Positions 1 to 8,810 of a stretch of DNA of 50,993 nt are shown here, piece by piece (the first letter of the stretch is position 1; every line of letters starts with the position of its first letter). The notes under the pieces were generated by a model. It saw nothing but the letters and a program-made list of their open reading frames with translations. It did not search any database and was not told the origin of the DNA. The DNA lies in the NCBI GenBank assembly GCA_024644725.1, contig JAHEHE010000011.1:1-50993 (forward strand), given 5' to 3'. The stretch is from Flavobacteriaceae bacterium. Lineage in GTDB: Bacteria > Bacteroidota > Bacteroidia > Flavobacteriales > Flavobacteriaceae. Position numbers and translations under genes: made by a program.

Positions 1-809
1 GAGGCAGGTGTCGATACGCCTCGCTCCCAGTTGGGCACCATCATCCAGGCATCCAGCGCCATGCCTATTACTGCATCCCGGTTTATCAATTCTCGTATCT
101 GCTCATCCGAAAATTGTCGGTTGTGATTGACGAATTTTCTACAGTTGTTATGGCTCGCCCAAACAGGGCCTCCGTATTGACCCAACGCTTCCCAGAAGCT
201 CTCATCACAGAGATGAGTCGCATCCAGGATAATGTTCAGATTCTCCATTTTTTTCAGGAGCTCCTTTCCCAATGTTCCAATCCCTCCTGAGGAATCTGTT
301 CCATGGGCATAGGTCCCGGGCCCGTAATGCGCGGGTCCAATCGCCCTGAGACCGCTTTCATGGGCGATTTCAAGATGTTCCAGGGTCGCCAGGGAATCCG
401 CTCCTTCCAGGCTTAGAATATATCCAATGGGTTGTTCATAGGAGCTCTTCTCCCAATTCTCGAGGTGACTTTTAAGTCCCTCCAGGTCGGTTATCTGTTT
501 CAGGTATCCAAGTCTTTCCATTTCCCGGTACCAGGAAAGCTGCCCCTGGGTTTGAGCCCACGCCTGCTCAGGGGAATTCCATCCCGGCAGGTCGCTTTCC
601 GGTTTGACATATCTCGCGATCTGTGTGGCAACGCACAATCCGACGTTGCCTCTTCTCATCGCCTCAAAAGAAACGGTGTTGTTGCCCCGATCGGGTTTGT
701 CGGACATGCCTGACTCGCTCTGGCGAATCTGGGACACGCTCCATCTCAGATCGCGATTCCATTCCAGTGCGTTCATGGCCAGGTCCAGGTGGGCGTCAAA
801 AATAAACAT
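1..809 (-). CDS. Membrane dipeptidase, peptidase family M19 (partial, C-terminus outside window)
   Basis: Zinc dipeptidase of the renal dipeptidase family, which cleaves dipeptides and tolerates a D-residue at the C-terminal position. The reading frame starts at ATG 809-807 and stays open to the window edge (about 269 codons seen). The N-terminal metal motif HxD is present as DAHLDLAMNAL near residues 5-15, the segment LSLEGADSL carries the expected metal-binding Glu, and DATHLCDESFW and SHNNCRKF follow in family order. No signal peptide is seen at this start, so it may be cytoplasmic. It is the last visible gene of the permease-RidA-PLP enzyme operon, 13 bp after the lipoprotein gene, which fits release of D-amino acids from dipeptides. 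Family assignment is firm; the substrate is inferred. Confidence 0.9.
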   Translation of the reverse strand, partial: MFIFDAHLDLAMNALEWNRDLRWSVSQIRQSESGMSDKPDRGNNTVSFEAMRRGNVGLCVATQIARYVKPESDLPGWNSPEQAWAQTQGQLSWYREMERLGYLKQITDLEGLKSHLENWEKSSYEQPIGYILSLEGADSLATLEHLEIAHESGLRAIGPAHYGPGTYAHGTDSSGGIGTLGKELLKKMENLNIILDATHLCDESFWEALGQYGGPVWASHNNCRKFVNHNRQFSDEQIRELINRDAVIGMALDAWMMVPNWERGVSTPA

Positions 810-822
810 GGTTCAGGAATTA

Positions 823-1311
823 TTACTTGATTCGTATATACTTTTCCAGGATGTACCGATCGATTCCTGAGGCCTCGATTTTCTCATATCCTTGCTGGAT
901 CAGAGAATCTCCGTTAATTTCAACATCAAAGGAAAACGAATGACCCCTGTAGTCGACAAAGTTTATGAATTCCAGGTTCTCGATATATTTGGAACCGTCA
1001 AAAGTGTAAGTACCGGCACCGGCTGTGAAGTTTTCCTGTGTTCCCCGTTCCTGGTTGAAAAAGGCGAAATGACTGCGATTGATGATTTTGATGAAATCCG
1101 CAGAGCTCAGGTCTTTGACCTGGACAGAGTCATTTTCACGTATCTCGGCGTAGGTCATTTTCCAGGTTCCTTCTAAGCCGTTGACCTCTTTTTTCACAGG
1201 GTTCATTTCCGGCTCCTTTGGTTTAATTTCCTTACTGCAACTTGCGGCGAGGAGACCAATTCCCATGAAAATGGCCAGCCCGACCTTTGAAAAGCTTTTA
1301 AGTTCAATCAT
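823..1311 (-). CDS. Small lipoprotein, lipocalin-like
   Basis: A 162-residue protein with a lipoprotein signal peptide: a hydrophobic stretch at about residues 9-24 followed by the lipobox LAASC, so the mature protein probably starts at Cys25. The mature part contains GLEGTWKMTYAEI and a closing segment GIDRYILEKYIRI, resembling the first and last strands of small lipocalin-like lipoproteins of Bacteroidota. No catalytic motif is visible. It lies 20 bp after the PLP-enzyme gene and 13 bp before the dipeptidase gene, so it is co-transcribed with a D-amino-acid gene set, but its role there is unknown. Confidence 0.8.
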   Translation of the reverse strand: MIELKSFSKVGLAIFMGIGLLAASCSKEIKPKEPEMNPVKKEVNGLEGTWKMTYAEIRENDSVQVKDLSSADFIKIINRSHFAFFNQERGTQENFTAGAGTYTFDGSKYIENLEFINFVDYRGHSFSFDVEINGDSLIQQGYEKIEASGIDRYILEKYIRIK

Positions 1312-1331
1312 ATCGTTTTGGTTTGCAATTT

Positions 1332-2453
1332 CTAAAATTTGATTCCTTGCGGATTGTGATCCCTCGCGGATATCTTCCAGCTACCGTCAACTTCATTGTT
1401 GTCAACAATAAAAGCCTTGTCGTATTTGGCGACAGTCGGACATATGTGAAGGGGCAGAGCGAAAAGCACATTGCCGATGACGAATTCGTCCTTGTTCCGA
1501 CACCTGAGCACCAGGTGCTCTTCACTTTGTGAGATCTGATCACATCCCTTCAGGTTCAGGAAATCGACTCGGGGAAAACTCATTTCTGAGGCTACTGATT
1601 TGTGCCCCAGATCTGTACAGGCCAAGCCCGGAGAAGGTTTGCTCACCACACGACTGAGCAATACAGCAGCTGGTTCAAAGGGCAGATCAGGGTAGTTCTT
1701 TCCGTATCCGGCATCCCAGAGCAATGTAGTTCCGGGGCTCAGATCCAGATCCTTATTTTCAGCATGCAGTGCAAAAGTTGGCGAGCCACCTGCAATGATT
1801 GTTTTAATCTCCAGGCCTCTTGATGCCAATACCTCTTGTATTTCCAGGACGGGTTGCATGGCCTTCTGACACTTCTCCGCTCTAATTTCCAATTCGGAAT
1901 CGTGGATATGCCCGTCGTAGACGTGAATTCCCATGCATTCGATCCATGGGTCCGCCTGCATGCGCTCAAAAAGTGCTACCGCCATCCTGTCAGGAATGAT
2001 ACCGGTTCGATTCATTCCGTTGTTGATGTCCATCCAGAGCCTTATTTTCCTTCCTGAAGCCTGGGCTCGTTCGCTGATGACATTCAAAGTCTTCTCATTG
2101 TCAACGAGGGTTGAAAATCCCGTTTTCGGATAGCTTTTGATCAGTTTTAGATAGGCCTCTAGATGAACCGATGTGGGCTGCATGGCTAGAAGAGCCTCTT
2201 TCGCACTGCAACGTCCCAGCAATTCAGCCTCAGAGAGTGTGGAGCATTTGAATTTGTCAATTCCCGCTTCGAGCTGCATGCCTATGATCTCGGCATTTTT
2301 ATGAGTTTTCACATGTGTCCAGAGCCTCTCCGGGTCGCCTGAAATCCGGATCATTTGTTCAATGTTGTAACGGATGCGATCCGGATAAAAGAGCAATGCC
2401 GGGCTGATCAGATGATCTGTATTTTTTGGTAAGTACCAGTTCTTGTGACCCAT
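1332..2453 (-). CDS. PLP enzyme of the D-threonine aldolase / D-serine dehydratase family
   Basis: Fold-type III PLP enzyme (alanine-racemase-like N-terminal domain, metal-binding C-terminal domain), 373 residues, the usual length. The PLP lysine lies in THVKTHKN (about Lys49). The C-terminal metal motif reads PLHICPT, with His336 and Cys338. As I recall, eukaryotic-type D-serine dehydratases bind zinc by His-x-Cys, whereas characterised D-threonine aldolases use His-x-Asp; this, and the RidA gene 11 bp upstream, favours a dehydratase making pyruvate and ammonia from D-serine. Automated annotation would probably call it D-threonine aldolase. The upstream GntP-type permease belongs to the family that includes the D-serine transporter DsdX. 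Family certain, substrate inferred. Confidence 0.88.
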   Translation of the reverse strand: MGHKNWYLPKNTDHLISPALLFYPDRIRYNIEQMIRISGDPERLWTHVKTHKNAEIIGMQLEAGIDKFKCSTLSEAELLGRCSAKEALLAMQPTSVHLEAYLKLIKSYPKTGFSTLVDNEKTLNVISERAQASGRKIRLWMDINNGMNRTGIIPDRMAVALFERMQADPWIECMGIHVYDGHIHDSELEIRAEKCQKAMQPVLEIQEVLASRGLEIKTIIAGGSPTFALHAENKDLDLSPGTTLLWDAGYGKNYPDLPFEPAAVLLSRVVSKPSPGLACTDLGHKSVASEMSFPRVDFLNLKGCDQISQSEEHLVLRCRNKDEFVIGNVLFALPLHICPTVAKYDKAFIVDNNEVDGSWKISARDHNPQGIKF

Positions 2454-2464
2454 TGCCTTTGAAA

Positions 2465-2929
2465 TCAGTGAAGTTCAAACATGGCCTCCACTTCAACCGG
2501 GATCCCATCGGGCAGGATCATGCCTACGGCACTTCGCACACCAATCCCGTACTCTTTTCCAAAGACATCCGCCATGAGCTCACTGAATCCATTCATCACC
2601 AGGGGATGACTTGTGAAGTCAGGCGTGCTGTTGACCATGCCCAGGACCTTGACGACCCGTTTTACACGATCAATGTCACCGAAATGGGTGACTATGGTCG
2701 ATAGCATAGTGAGTCCGACTTGACGAGCGGCCTGTTTGGCCTCTTCCAGGCTCAAATCATCTCCAGCTCGTCCTTTCATGAGCTGTCCGTCATAGTTCAT
2801 GGGCGATTGCCCCGAAACATATAGAAACTTGTCTATGACCAATATGGGTCGATAGACTCCTGCAGGTTTTGGAGCTGGAGGAAAAACCAGCCCGAGGTCC
2901 TTGATGCGTTGAGAAACTTTGATATCCAT
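2465..2929 (-). CDS. RidA family enamine/imine deaminase (YjgF/L-PSP)
   Basis: A 154-residue RidA-family protein. RidA enzymes hydrolyse reactive enamines/imines such as 2-aminoacrylate, made by PLP-dependent serine/threonine dehydratases. The conserved arginine is in GVRSAVG and the family glutamate in PVEVEAMFEL near the C-terminus; the middle contains LYVSGQSP. It is somewhat longer than E. coli RidA (128 residues) because of an N-terminal extension typical of the YjgF-like group that starts with a segment such as QRIKDLGL. It sits between the permease gene (11 bp gap) and the PLP-enzyme gene (11 bp gap), which suggests it clears the aminoacrylate made by that enzyme. Subgroup specificity is not certain. 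Confidence 0.9.
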   Translation of the reverse strand: MDIKVSQRIKDLGLVFPPAPKPAGVYRPILVIDKFLYVSGQSPMNYDGQLMKGRAGDDLSLEEAKQAARQVGLTMLSTIVTHFGDIDRVKRVVKVLGMVNSTPDFTSHPLVMNGFSELMADVFGKEYGIGVRSAVGMILPDGIPVEVEAMFELH

Positions 2930-2940
2930 AATAATGCGAT

Positions 2941-4257
2941 TTACAAGATTTGATTCATGATCAGTACCCCTGTTATCCCTATGATGCCGACAAGGGTTTC
3001 CATGACCGTCCAGGTTCTCAGGGTTTCACGGATTGACAGGTTGAAATATTCCTTAAACAGCCAAAAGCCTCCGTCATTGACGTGAGAAAGCATGAGGCTG
3101 CCCGAACCAATGGCCAGAACCATCAGTTCCGGCTGAACACCCGTATTTGAAACCAGGGGCAGGACGATCCCGGCGGCTGTCAACCCGGCAACGGTTGCCG
3201 AACCGATGCTTACCCTCAGAATTGTGGCAATCAACCAGCCCAGGACCAGGGGAGGGATATTAGAGCCCTGCAACATGGTTCCGATGTAGTCACTGACTCC
3301 GCTGTCGACCAAAATCTGCTTGAGTGCGCCTGCACCAGCTATAATCAAAAGAACCATCGTGATACTCGAGATGGAGATTGACAGGGTGTCCATGACATCC
3401 TTCATCTTCTTGCCTCGGGAAAGGCCCAGGGTGTAAATGGCCACCAGGACGGAAATGAGCATGGCCATCACCGGATTCCCGATAAAAATCAGCAGTTTTC
3501 GACCCGGGAAATCTCCGGGTAGCGCATAATCGAGCAGGGTGGAGAATCCGATCAACAAAACAGGGAGAAGGGCAGTGAAAATACTGACACCCATTTTCGG
3601 CATTTCCTCCTCTTTTAGGACGACTGGATTGTAAAATTCAGGCAGAGGCGTGGCTTTTATTTTCTTTATGGTCCTTGCAAAAAGGGGGCCAGCGAGAACA
3701 ATGGCAGGAATGGCCACCACGGTTCCGTAAAGCAGGGTTTTACCTATACTGGCACCAAACATAGAGGCTATTGCCGTTGGTGCAGGATGTGGAGGCAGGA
3801 AGCCATGTGTGACCGACAGGGAAGTCAGCATCGGAAGCCCGACATAGATCAGGGGAAGGTTTGTGGCCGCCGCGACCGTGAAAACAAGCGGAATGAGTAT
3901 GACAAATCCAACGGTGTAGAACATGGGTATTCCGACGATGAAACCGGCGAGGACCACCGCCCATTGTATGTATTTTCTGCCAAATCGATCCACAAGGCCC
4001 GAAGTGATTCGCTGGGCTGCCCCACTTTCGGCGACGAGTTTGCCCAGCATAGCTCCCAAACCCAGAATCAAAACAAGGAACCCCAGGGTACTGCCGATCC
4101 CGTTTTGAATGGATTGAATGACCGCTTCGAGTTCCATGCCCTGAAAAATACCTACGAGCAGACAAACGATGACAAAGGACAGGAAAGCATTCAGTTTGAA
4201 AACGGCAATCAGCAGGAAAAGTAGAATGATTCCCAGGACGACGATTAGAAGAGGCAT
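2941..4257 (-). CDS. GntP-family permease (gluconate/D-serine type)
   Basis: A 438-residue polytopic inner-membrane protein of the GntP family of proton symporters (gluconate, fructuronate, D-serine). Family features include LGLGAMLGKLVAESGAAQ near residues 64-81, GFLPPHPAPTAIA near 153-165, and SGSLMLSHVNDGGFWLFKEY in the C-terminal part. It is the first gene of a five-gene minus-strand operon with RidA, a PLP enzyme, a lipoprotein and an M19 dipeptidase. That context argues for D-serine or another hydroxy-amino acid (as for DsdX) rather than gluconate, since no gluconate kinase or dehydratase gene is nearby. The 322 bp upstream hold an inverted repeat that could be its operator. Confidence 0.9.
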   Translation of the reverse strand: MPLLIVVLGIILLFLLIAVFKLNAFLSFVIVCLLVGIFQGMELEAVIQSIQNGIGSTLGFLVLILGLGAMLGKLVAESGAAQRITSGLVDRFGRKYIQWAVVLAGFIVGIPMFYTVGFVILIPLVFTVAAATNLPLIYVGLPMLTSLSVTHGFLPPHPAPTAIASMFGASIGKTLLYGTVVAIPAIVLAGPLFARTIKKIKATPLPEFYNPVVLKEEEMPKMGVSIFTALLPVLLIGFSTLLDYALPGDFPGRKLLIFIGNPVMAMLISVLVAIYTLGLSRGKKMKDVMDTLSISISSITMVLLIIAGAGALKQILVDSGVSDYIGTMLQGSNIPPLVLGWLIATILRVSIGSATVAGLTAAGIVLPLVSNTGVQPELMVLAIGSGSLMLSHVNDGGFWLFKEYFNLSIRETLRTWTVMETLVGIIGITGVLIMNQIL

Positions 4258-4579
4258 AATTTGATTTGGTTAAGACCGTATGGTCTATTTTGATTCAATA
4301 GCTAAAATAGAAATAAAAATTACGCTTTAAAATTTCTGTTGACAAACGGTCAGTATCTCTCGACCAACGGGTGAAAATGAGGCTGGTTTGAGTAAAAATC
4401 AGAAGGGGAGTTCAGCGTGATCACCAATTTCCCATGTTGTAAACTTATGCTTTAGGTAAAGAACATATAATGTTGAAATGCAATTTTATAACGATTCACT
4501 ATAAGAAAAATCTATGAGTGAAATACAGACGTTTTTTGTAATATTCAACGGTGTTTTGACTGAAAAAGAAGGGCCGATC
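4258..4579. other. Intergenic region with the presumed control region of the permease operon
   Basis: A 322-bp AT-rich stretch between the start of the permease gene and the stop of the HAD gene, both on the minus strand. I see no credible gene or tRNA in it. It should hold the promoter of the permease-RidA-PLP enzyme operon. I did not find a clear TAnnTTTG element on the minus strand. A dyad lies close to the permease start, and GGTC (4348-4351) and GACC (4362-4365) half-site-like words occur again about 70-80 bp further upstream. No strong terminator for the prfB-HAD operon is apparent. Confidence 0.6.
4273..4286. promoter_or_regulatory. Inverted repeat AGACC-GTAT-GGTCT, candidate operator
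   Basis: Perfect 5-bp arms AGACC and GGTCT separated by GTAT, lying 16-29 bp upstream of the permease start codon. The size and GGTC/GACC core resemble sites of GntR/FadR-type repressors, which often control sugar-acid and amino-acid catabolic operons. No such regulator gene is in the window, and five-base arms can arise by chance, so the assignment is tentative. Confidence 0.35.
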
Positions 4580-5203
4580 TCAATGTAGTATATCAAGGGC
4601 TCGAAGGTCAGAAATCAATTGTTCCGGATGCCTGAAATGAATGCCTGTCATCCCCAGCTCGCTGGCAGTTTTGACGTTTGGCAAACTATCATCTATGAAA
4701 ATCGAAGCACTGGGTTCCAGCTGGTATCTGTCAAAAAGAATTTCGTAGATCCTGGTAAAAGGCTTTCGTGTTTTTTCCTCTCCTGAAACCACAATTCCCT
4801 GGAAATACCCCAGGAAATCAAAGCGTTCAAGGGCTACGGGAAAAGTTTCTGCACTCCAGTTGGTCAACGCAAACAGGTTGTGCGCATCCTTTTTTTTGAG
4901 CTCTTCGAGCAGGGTTACCGTACCTTTTATCTCACCCCGGATCATCTCTTCCCAACGATCGTAGAACAAGCGAATGTGATCTTCCTGTTCAGGGAACTTG
5001 TCAATCAGGATTTGGGTGGCCTCGGCCAGGCTGCGTCCGGCGTCTTGTTCTACATTCCATTCCGGCGTGCAGACTTCTTTGAGAAAGGAATCAATTCGTT
5101 TTTTATCATTATTAAAAACCTTGTTGTACAAATATTTAGGGTCCCAATCTACAAGTACTCCTCCAAGGTCAAAAACGATGTTGTCAATCCTGTTTTTTGG
5201 CAT
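4580..5203 (-). CDS. HAD-superfamily hydrolase (HAD-IA, phosphatase-like)
   Basis: A 207-residue HAD hydrolase of the YihX/haloacid-dehalogenase-like group. Motif I is VFDLGGVLVDWDP with the nucleophile Asp12; motif II is LFALTNWSAE; a Lys lies in GEEKTRKPF; motif IV is ASIFIDDSLPNV, with the magnesium-binding Asp pair. The cap domain occupies about residues 20-90. The likely activity is dephosphorylation of a small sugar phosphate or nucleotide; the substrate cannot be read from sequence. It starts 1 bp after the stop of prfB, so the two are co-transcribed, though no functional link is known. Confidence 0.88.
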   Translation of the reverse strand: MPKNRIDNIVFDLGGVLVDWDPKYLYNKVFNNDKKRIDSFLKEVCTPEWNVEQDAGRSLAEATQILIDKFPEQEDHIRLFYDRWEEMIRGEIKGTVTLLEELKKKDAHNLFALTNWSAETFPVALERFDFLGYFQGIVVSGEEKTRKPFTRIYEILFDRYQLEPSASIFIDDSLPNVKTASELGMTGIHFRHPEQLISDLRALDILH

Positions 5204-5204
5204 C

Positions 5205-6314
5205 TCAAAGCTCTTTGTCGGAGGGTGACTGGTCGCTCCCTTCCATTAAATAAGCCTTGATGAAGGCATCGATATCGCCATTGAGAACGGCATCCACATT
5301 TCCGGTTTCGTGCTGTGTCCTCACGTCCTTGACAAGCTTATAAGGGTGCATGACATAGTTTCGAATCTGGGAGCCGAAATCTATCTTCATCTTTCCTGCT
5401 TCAATGCTGTCCCGTTTTTCCCGCTGCTTTTGCAGTTCTATTTCGTACAATTGGGACTTGAGCATCTGCATGGCCTTCTCCCTGTTCTCGAGCTGGGAAC
5501 GGGTTTCGGAATTCACAACCATAATCCCTGAAGGCTTGTGTCGCAGGATGGCTTTGGTCTCAACCTTGTTGACATTCTGACCGCCGGCCCCACCGGAGCG
5601 CGCAAAGTCCCAGGTAATGTCCGCTGGGTTGATTTCGATTTCTATGGACTCGTCAGCCAGGGGGTATACGTAAACCGATGCAAATGAGGTGTGTCTTTTC
5701 GCATTGCTGTCAAAAGGCGAGATGCGCACCAATCGATGTACACCGTTTTCACCCTTGAGGTATCCAAAGGCGTACTCGCCGTCTATTTCCAGGGTTACAG
5801 TTTTAATACCTGCCACGTCGCCTTCCTGATAGTTGAGTTCCTTCACCTTGAAACCCTGTTTTTCACTCCACATGATGTACATGCGCATGAGCATTTGGGC
5901 CCAATCGCAACTTTCCGTGCCTCCTGCCCCAGCCGTTATCTGGAGAACTGCACTCAGGTCGTCACCTTCCTCAGAAAGCATATTCCTAAACTCCAGGGCC
6001 TCCAGTTTGGCGAGGGTCTTGTCAAACACGGCCTGCACTTCCTGTTCGGATGCCTCCTCTTCTTTGAAAAAGTCATACATGACCAACAGGTCCTCGCCGT
6101 CTGCTTTGAGCTCGTTGTATTCGGTCACCCACTTCTTTTTCCCTCTCAATCGGCGCATAAGGACTTCTGCTTCCTTTGGGTTGTTCCAGAAATCCGGGTC
6201 GGAAGCTTTCTCTTCTTCATTTGAGATCTCGATCAATTTCTTATCGATTTCCAAATATCCATGTAGAAGCTCTATCCGCTGGTTGACATCTTTTATTTGA
6301 TCTGATGTAATCAT
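5205..6314 (-). CDS. prfB: Peptide chain release factor 2
   Basis: RF2 ends translation at UGA and UAA codons. The 369-residue protein has the tripeptide anticodon SPF (in RISPFDSN) and the catalytic GGQ motif ([17 protein letters not shown]) in the right order. The gene reads straight through: where many bacteria have the autoregulatory +1 frameshift site (Gly-Tyr-CTT-TGA-C), this one encodes HGYLEIDKK with TAT TTG GAA and no in-frame UGA, so the RF2 feedback frameshift is absent. It is divergent from the protease gene at 6408 and is followed 1 bp later by the HAD gene. Confidence 0.96.
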   Translation of the reverse strand: MITSDQIKDVNQRIELLHGYLEIDKKLIEISNEEEKASDPDFWNNPKEAEVLMRRLRGKKKWVTEYNELKADGEDLLVMYDFFKEEEASEQEVQAVFDKTLAKLEALEFRNMLSEEGDDLSAVLQITAGAGGTESCDWAQMLMRMYIMWSEKQGFKVKELNYQEGDVAGIKTVTLEIDGEYAFGYLKGENGVHRLVRISPFDSNAKRHTSFASVYVYPLADESIEIEINPADITWDFARSGGAGGQNVNKVETKAILRHKPSGIMVVNSETRSQLENREKAMQMLKSQLYEIELQKQREKRDSIEAGKMKIDFGSQIRNYVMHPYKLVKDVRTQHETGNVDAVLNGDIDAFIKAYLMEGSDQSPSDKEL

Positions 6315-6407
6315 GAAGCAAAAATAAGCTAAAAAAAATCAAAGCAATGAAGGGCCAAATTGAATTTGTCGGGTGAATTCTTTAGTTTTAACCAAAAATG
6401 ATTTCTC

Positions 6408-8810
6408 ATGCATAAACTCTTACTTATTCTAGTTATCCTCATCTCTTTTCAACCTGTCTCGGCTCAATTCCTGTCGGGAGAAAAGGAGGTGGACAAATTC
6501 GATGGATTTTTCGACTTTCACTACCAGCAATCCACGGGCAAGGCATGGCTTGTTGTAGAGGATCTCGAACGCGAATTCCTCTATGTCAATGCGCTCTCAC
6601 AGGGTCTGGGCTCTAACGACATCGGTCTGGATCGTGGGCAGCTGGGCAATGGAGTCGTGGTCAAATTCATCCGATCGGGTGAAAAGCTGCTGTTGGTTCA
6701 ACCCAATCAGTCCTTCAGGGCAGTCTCGGAGAATGAGAAGGAGAAACAGTCCATCGAAGAGGCTTTTGCCAAATCGGTTCTCTACGGATTTGAAATCCAG
6801 GATTCGCAGGGTTCAAGTTTCCTGATCGAGATCACCGACTTTTTGGTCCGTGATGCGCACGGGGTGGCTCAAAGATTAAAAGCAACGGGGCAGGGATCCT
6901 ATAAACTGGATTCAACCAGAAGTGGCCTGGATCTGAAACGGACACGGGCGTTCCCGAAAAACGTCGAGTTCGATGCGATTCTTACTTTCACCGGACATCC
7001 GGAGGGGTCTGAGATCAAAAGCGTTGCACCCGATGCCTCTTCTGTGACGGCTTATCAGCATCACTCCTTTGTGGAGTTGCCTGATGAAGGTTATACACCT
7101 CGCCTCTATGATCCCAGGTCGGGCGCCTATCCCCTGAGCTTCATGGATTATGCCACTCCTGTGAACCAACCCATTGGCAAGAAGTGGATTTACAGGCACA
7201 GACTCGAGAAAAAAGATCCCAATGCTGCCCAGAGCGAGGCCAAAGAGCCCATCATCTACTACCTGGACCCTGGAACGCCCGAGCCGGTTCGTTCTGCTCT
7301 TTTGGAAGGAGCCAGCTGGTGGAACCAGGCTTTTGAGGCCGCGGGCTATATAGACGCCTTTCAGGTAAAGATTCTTCCGGACGACGCCGATCCCCTGGAT
7401 CTGAGGTACAACGTGATTCAATGGGTGCATCGCAGCACTCGCGGATGGAGTTACGGAAGCAGCGTTCGGGATCCCCGGACGGGAGAGATCATCAAAGGAC
7501 ATGTGAGTCTCGGTTCCCTGCGCATCCGACAGGATTTCATGATCGCCCAGGCCTTGAAGGCTCCTTACAAATCGGGTGAGGTCAGCGATAATTTTGCGCT
7601 GGAAATGGCCCTGGCAAGAATTAGGCAGCTCTCCGCACACGAAGTTGGGCACACCCTGGGTTTCTCTCATAATTTCGCTGCCAGTACGGTAAACAGGTCG
7701 TCGGTGATGGATTATCCGCATCCCTGGATCAAGGCGAGCGGCGGTGATCTTGATTTTTCGCAGGCCTATGCAGTGGGAATCGGAGACTGGGACAAGGTAA
7801 CCGTCAAATACGCGTATGGCGAATTCCCGGGAGATGAGGAAACGGAACTCAGGAACCTCCTGGATCAGGCTTTTGAGGAGGGGCATCGCTATGTCACCGA
7901 CGCGGATGCAAGACCTGCGGGCAGCTCCAATGTTTACGCACACCTCTGGGACAACGGAAATGATATTGTAGAAGAATTGGCTAACGTGATGGAGGTCAGA
8001 GAGATCGGGATCTCCAATTTCTCCGTTGACAACATTCGTATCGACGAACCATTTTCCGTGCTCGAAGATGTTTTCGTGCCTCTTTATTTCTACCACAGGT
8101 ATCAAACAGAGGCCGTGTCCAAGCTTATAGCAGGACAGGAATATGGATACCGGGTAAGGGGTGGCAAGCAGGGGCCGTCCAAAGTACTGAGTGCGAAAGA
8201 ACAGCAAAGGGCTCTCGACGCCCTGATAACCACGATTGATGCCAAACGCCTGGCCATTCCAAAAGATAAGCAGGACTTGTTCCTTCCACGAGCTTTTGGC
8301 TACCCCAGGACAAGAGAATCCTTTATCAGCCAGTTGGGTGTTGACTTTGATCCTTTCTCGGCTGCCTCTACTGCTTCGCGAATGACTTTTTCATTTGTTC
8401 TTCATCCGGAGAGGGCCTCAAGACTCGTGGCGCAAAAAGCCATGGACAAAGATCAGTTGGGCCTGGAAGAGGTTCTCGACAAGCTCATTGAAAACACATT
8501 TGGGAAAGAGCACAAGGATCCCTATCTCACAGAAATCCAGAACCACATCAATGAGCAGCTATTGGAGGTGATGTACGACCTGGTGGCTTCAAAGCATGCC
8601 TACAAGGTTGCCCGGTCCCTTGCTGCTGACCGGCTTCGCTCCCTGGCGGACGAATTGTTTGGCAAGGAAGGCAGCGCTGCTCAAAGGGCGATCAACCGTT
8701 TCAATTCGCAGGAGATCACACGTTTTTTGAAGAATCCTGGTGCATGGAAAGTTAAAAAAGCACCCCGAATTCCTGATGGCTCGCCCATTGGAACCTATCT
8801 GGGGCTATGA
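6408..8810 (+). CDS. Secreted zinc metalloprotease with HEXXHxxGxxH site (DUF5117/DUF4953-type)
   Basis: An 800-residue secreted protease. The N-terminus has a signal peptide with hydrophobic core LLLILVILISF and likely cleavage after PVSA (about residue 19). The zinc site HEVGHTLGFSH has ligands His411, His415 and His421 and catalytic Glu412, and a Met-turn-like SVMDY follows about 20 residues later, as in metzincins. The length and N-terminal region match the Bacteroidota family annotated as zinc-dependent metalloprotease with DUF5117 and DUF4953. Its stop overlaps the start of the Nramp-like gene by 4 bp (ATGA), implying translational coupling to the 5-oxoprolinase operon. Peptide breakdown outside the cytoplasm is the expected role; natural substrates are unknown. 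Confidence 0.92.
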   Translation: MHKLLLILVILISFQPVSAQFLSGEKEVDKFDGFFDFHYQQSTGKAWLVVEDLEREFLYVNALSQGLGSNDIGLDRGQLGNGVVVKFIRSGEKLLLVQPNQSFRAVSENEKEKQSIEEAFAKSVLYGFEIQDSQGSSFLIEITDFLVRDAHGVAQRLKATGQGSYKLDSTRSGLDLKRTRAFPKNVEFDAILTFTGHPEGSEIKSVAPDASSVTAYQHHSFVELPDEGYTPRLYDPRSGAYPLSFMDYATPVNQPIGKKWIYRHRLEKKDPNAAQSEAKEPIIYYLDPGTPEPVRSALLEGASWWNQAFEAAGYIDAFQVKILPDDADPLDLRYNVIQWVHRSTRGWSYGSSVRDPRTGEIIKGHVSLGSLRIRQDFMIAQALKAPYKSGEVSDNFALEMALARIRQLSAHEVGHTLGFSHNFAASTVNRSSVMDYPHPWIKASGGDLDFSQAYAVGIGDWDKVTVKYAYGEFPGDEETELRNLLDQAFEEGHRYVTDADARPAGSSNVYAHLWDNGNDIVEELANVMEVREIGISNFSVDNIRIDEPFSVLEDVFVPLYFYHRYQTEAVSKLIAGQEYGYRVRGGKQGPSKVLSAKEQQRALDALITTIDAKRLAIPKDKQDLFLPRAFGYPRTRESFISQLGVDFDPFSAASTASRMTFSFVLHPERASRLVAQKAMDKDQLGLEEVLDKLIENTFGKEHKDPYLTEIQNHINEQLLEVMYDLVASKHAYKVARSLAADRLRSLADELFGKEGSAAQRAINRFNSQEITRFLKNPGAWKVKKAPRIPDGSPIGTYLGL

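Noticed and set aside
6319..6326. TAnnTTTG-like word on the minus strand just before prfB
   Set aside because: It lies only 5 bp from the start codon, which would leave essentially no leader; probably chance in A-rich DNA.
6912..8207. A 431-codon open frame on the minus strand inside the metalloprotease gene
   Set aside because: It is antisense to a conserved protease with an intact zinc site, shows no family motif, and is a usual by-product of codon bias.
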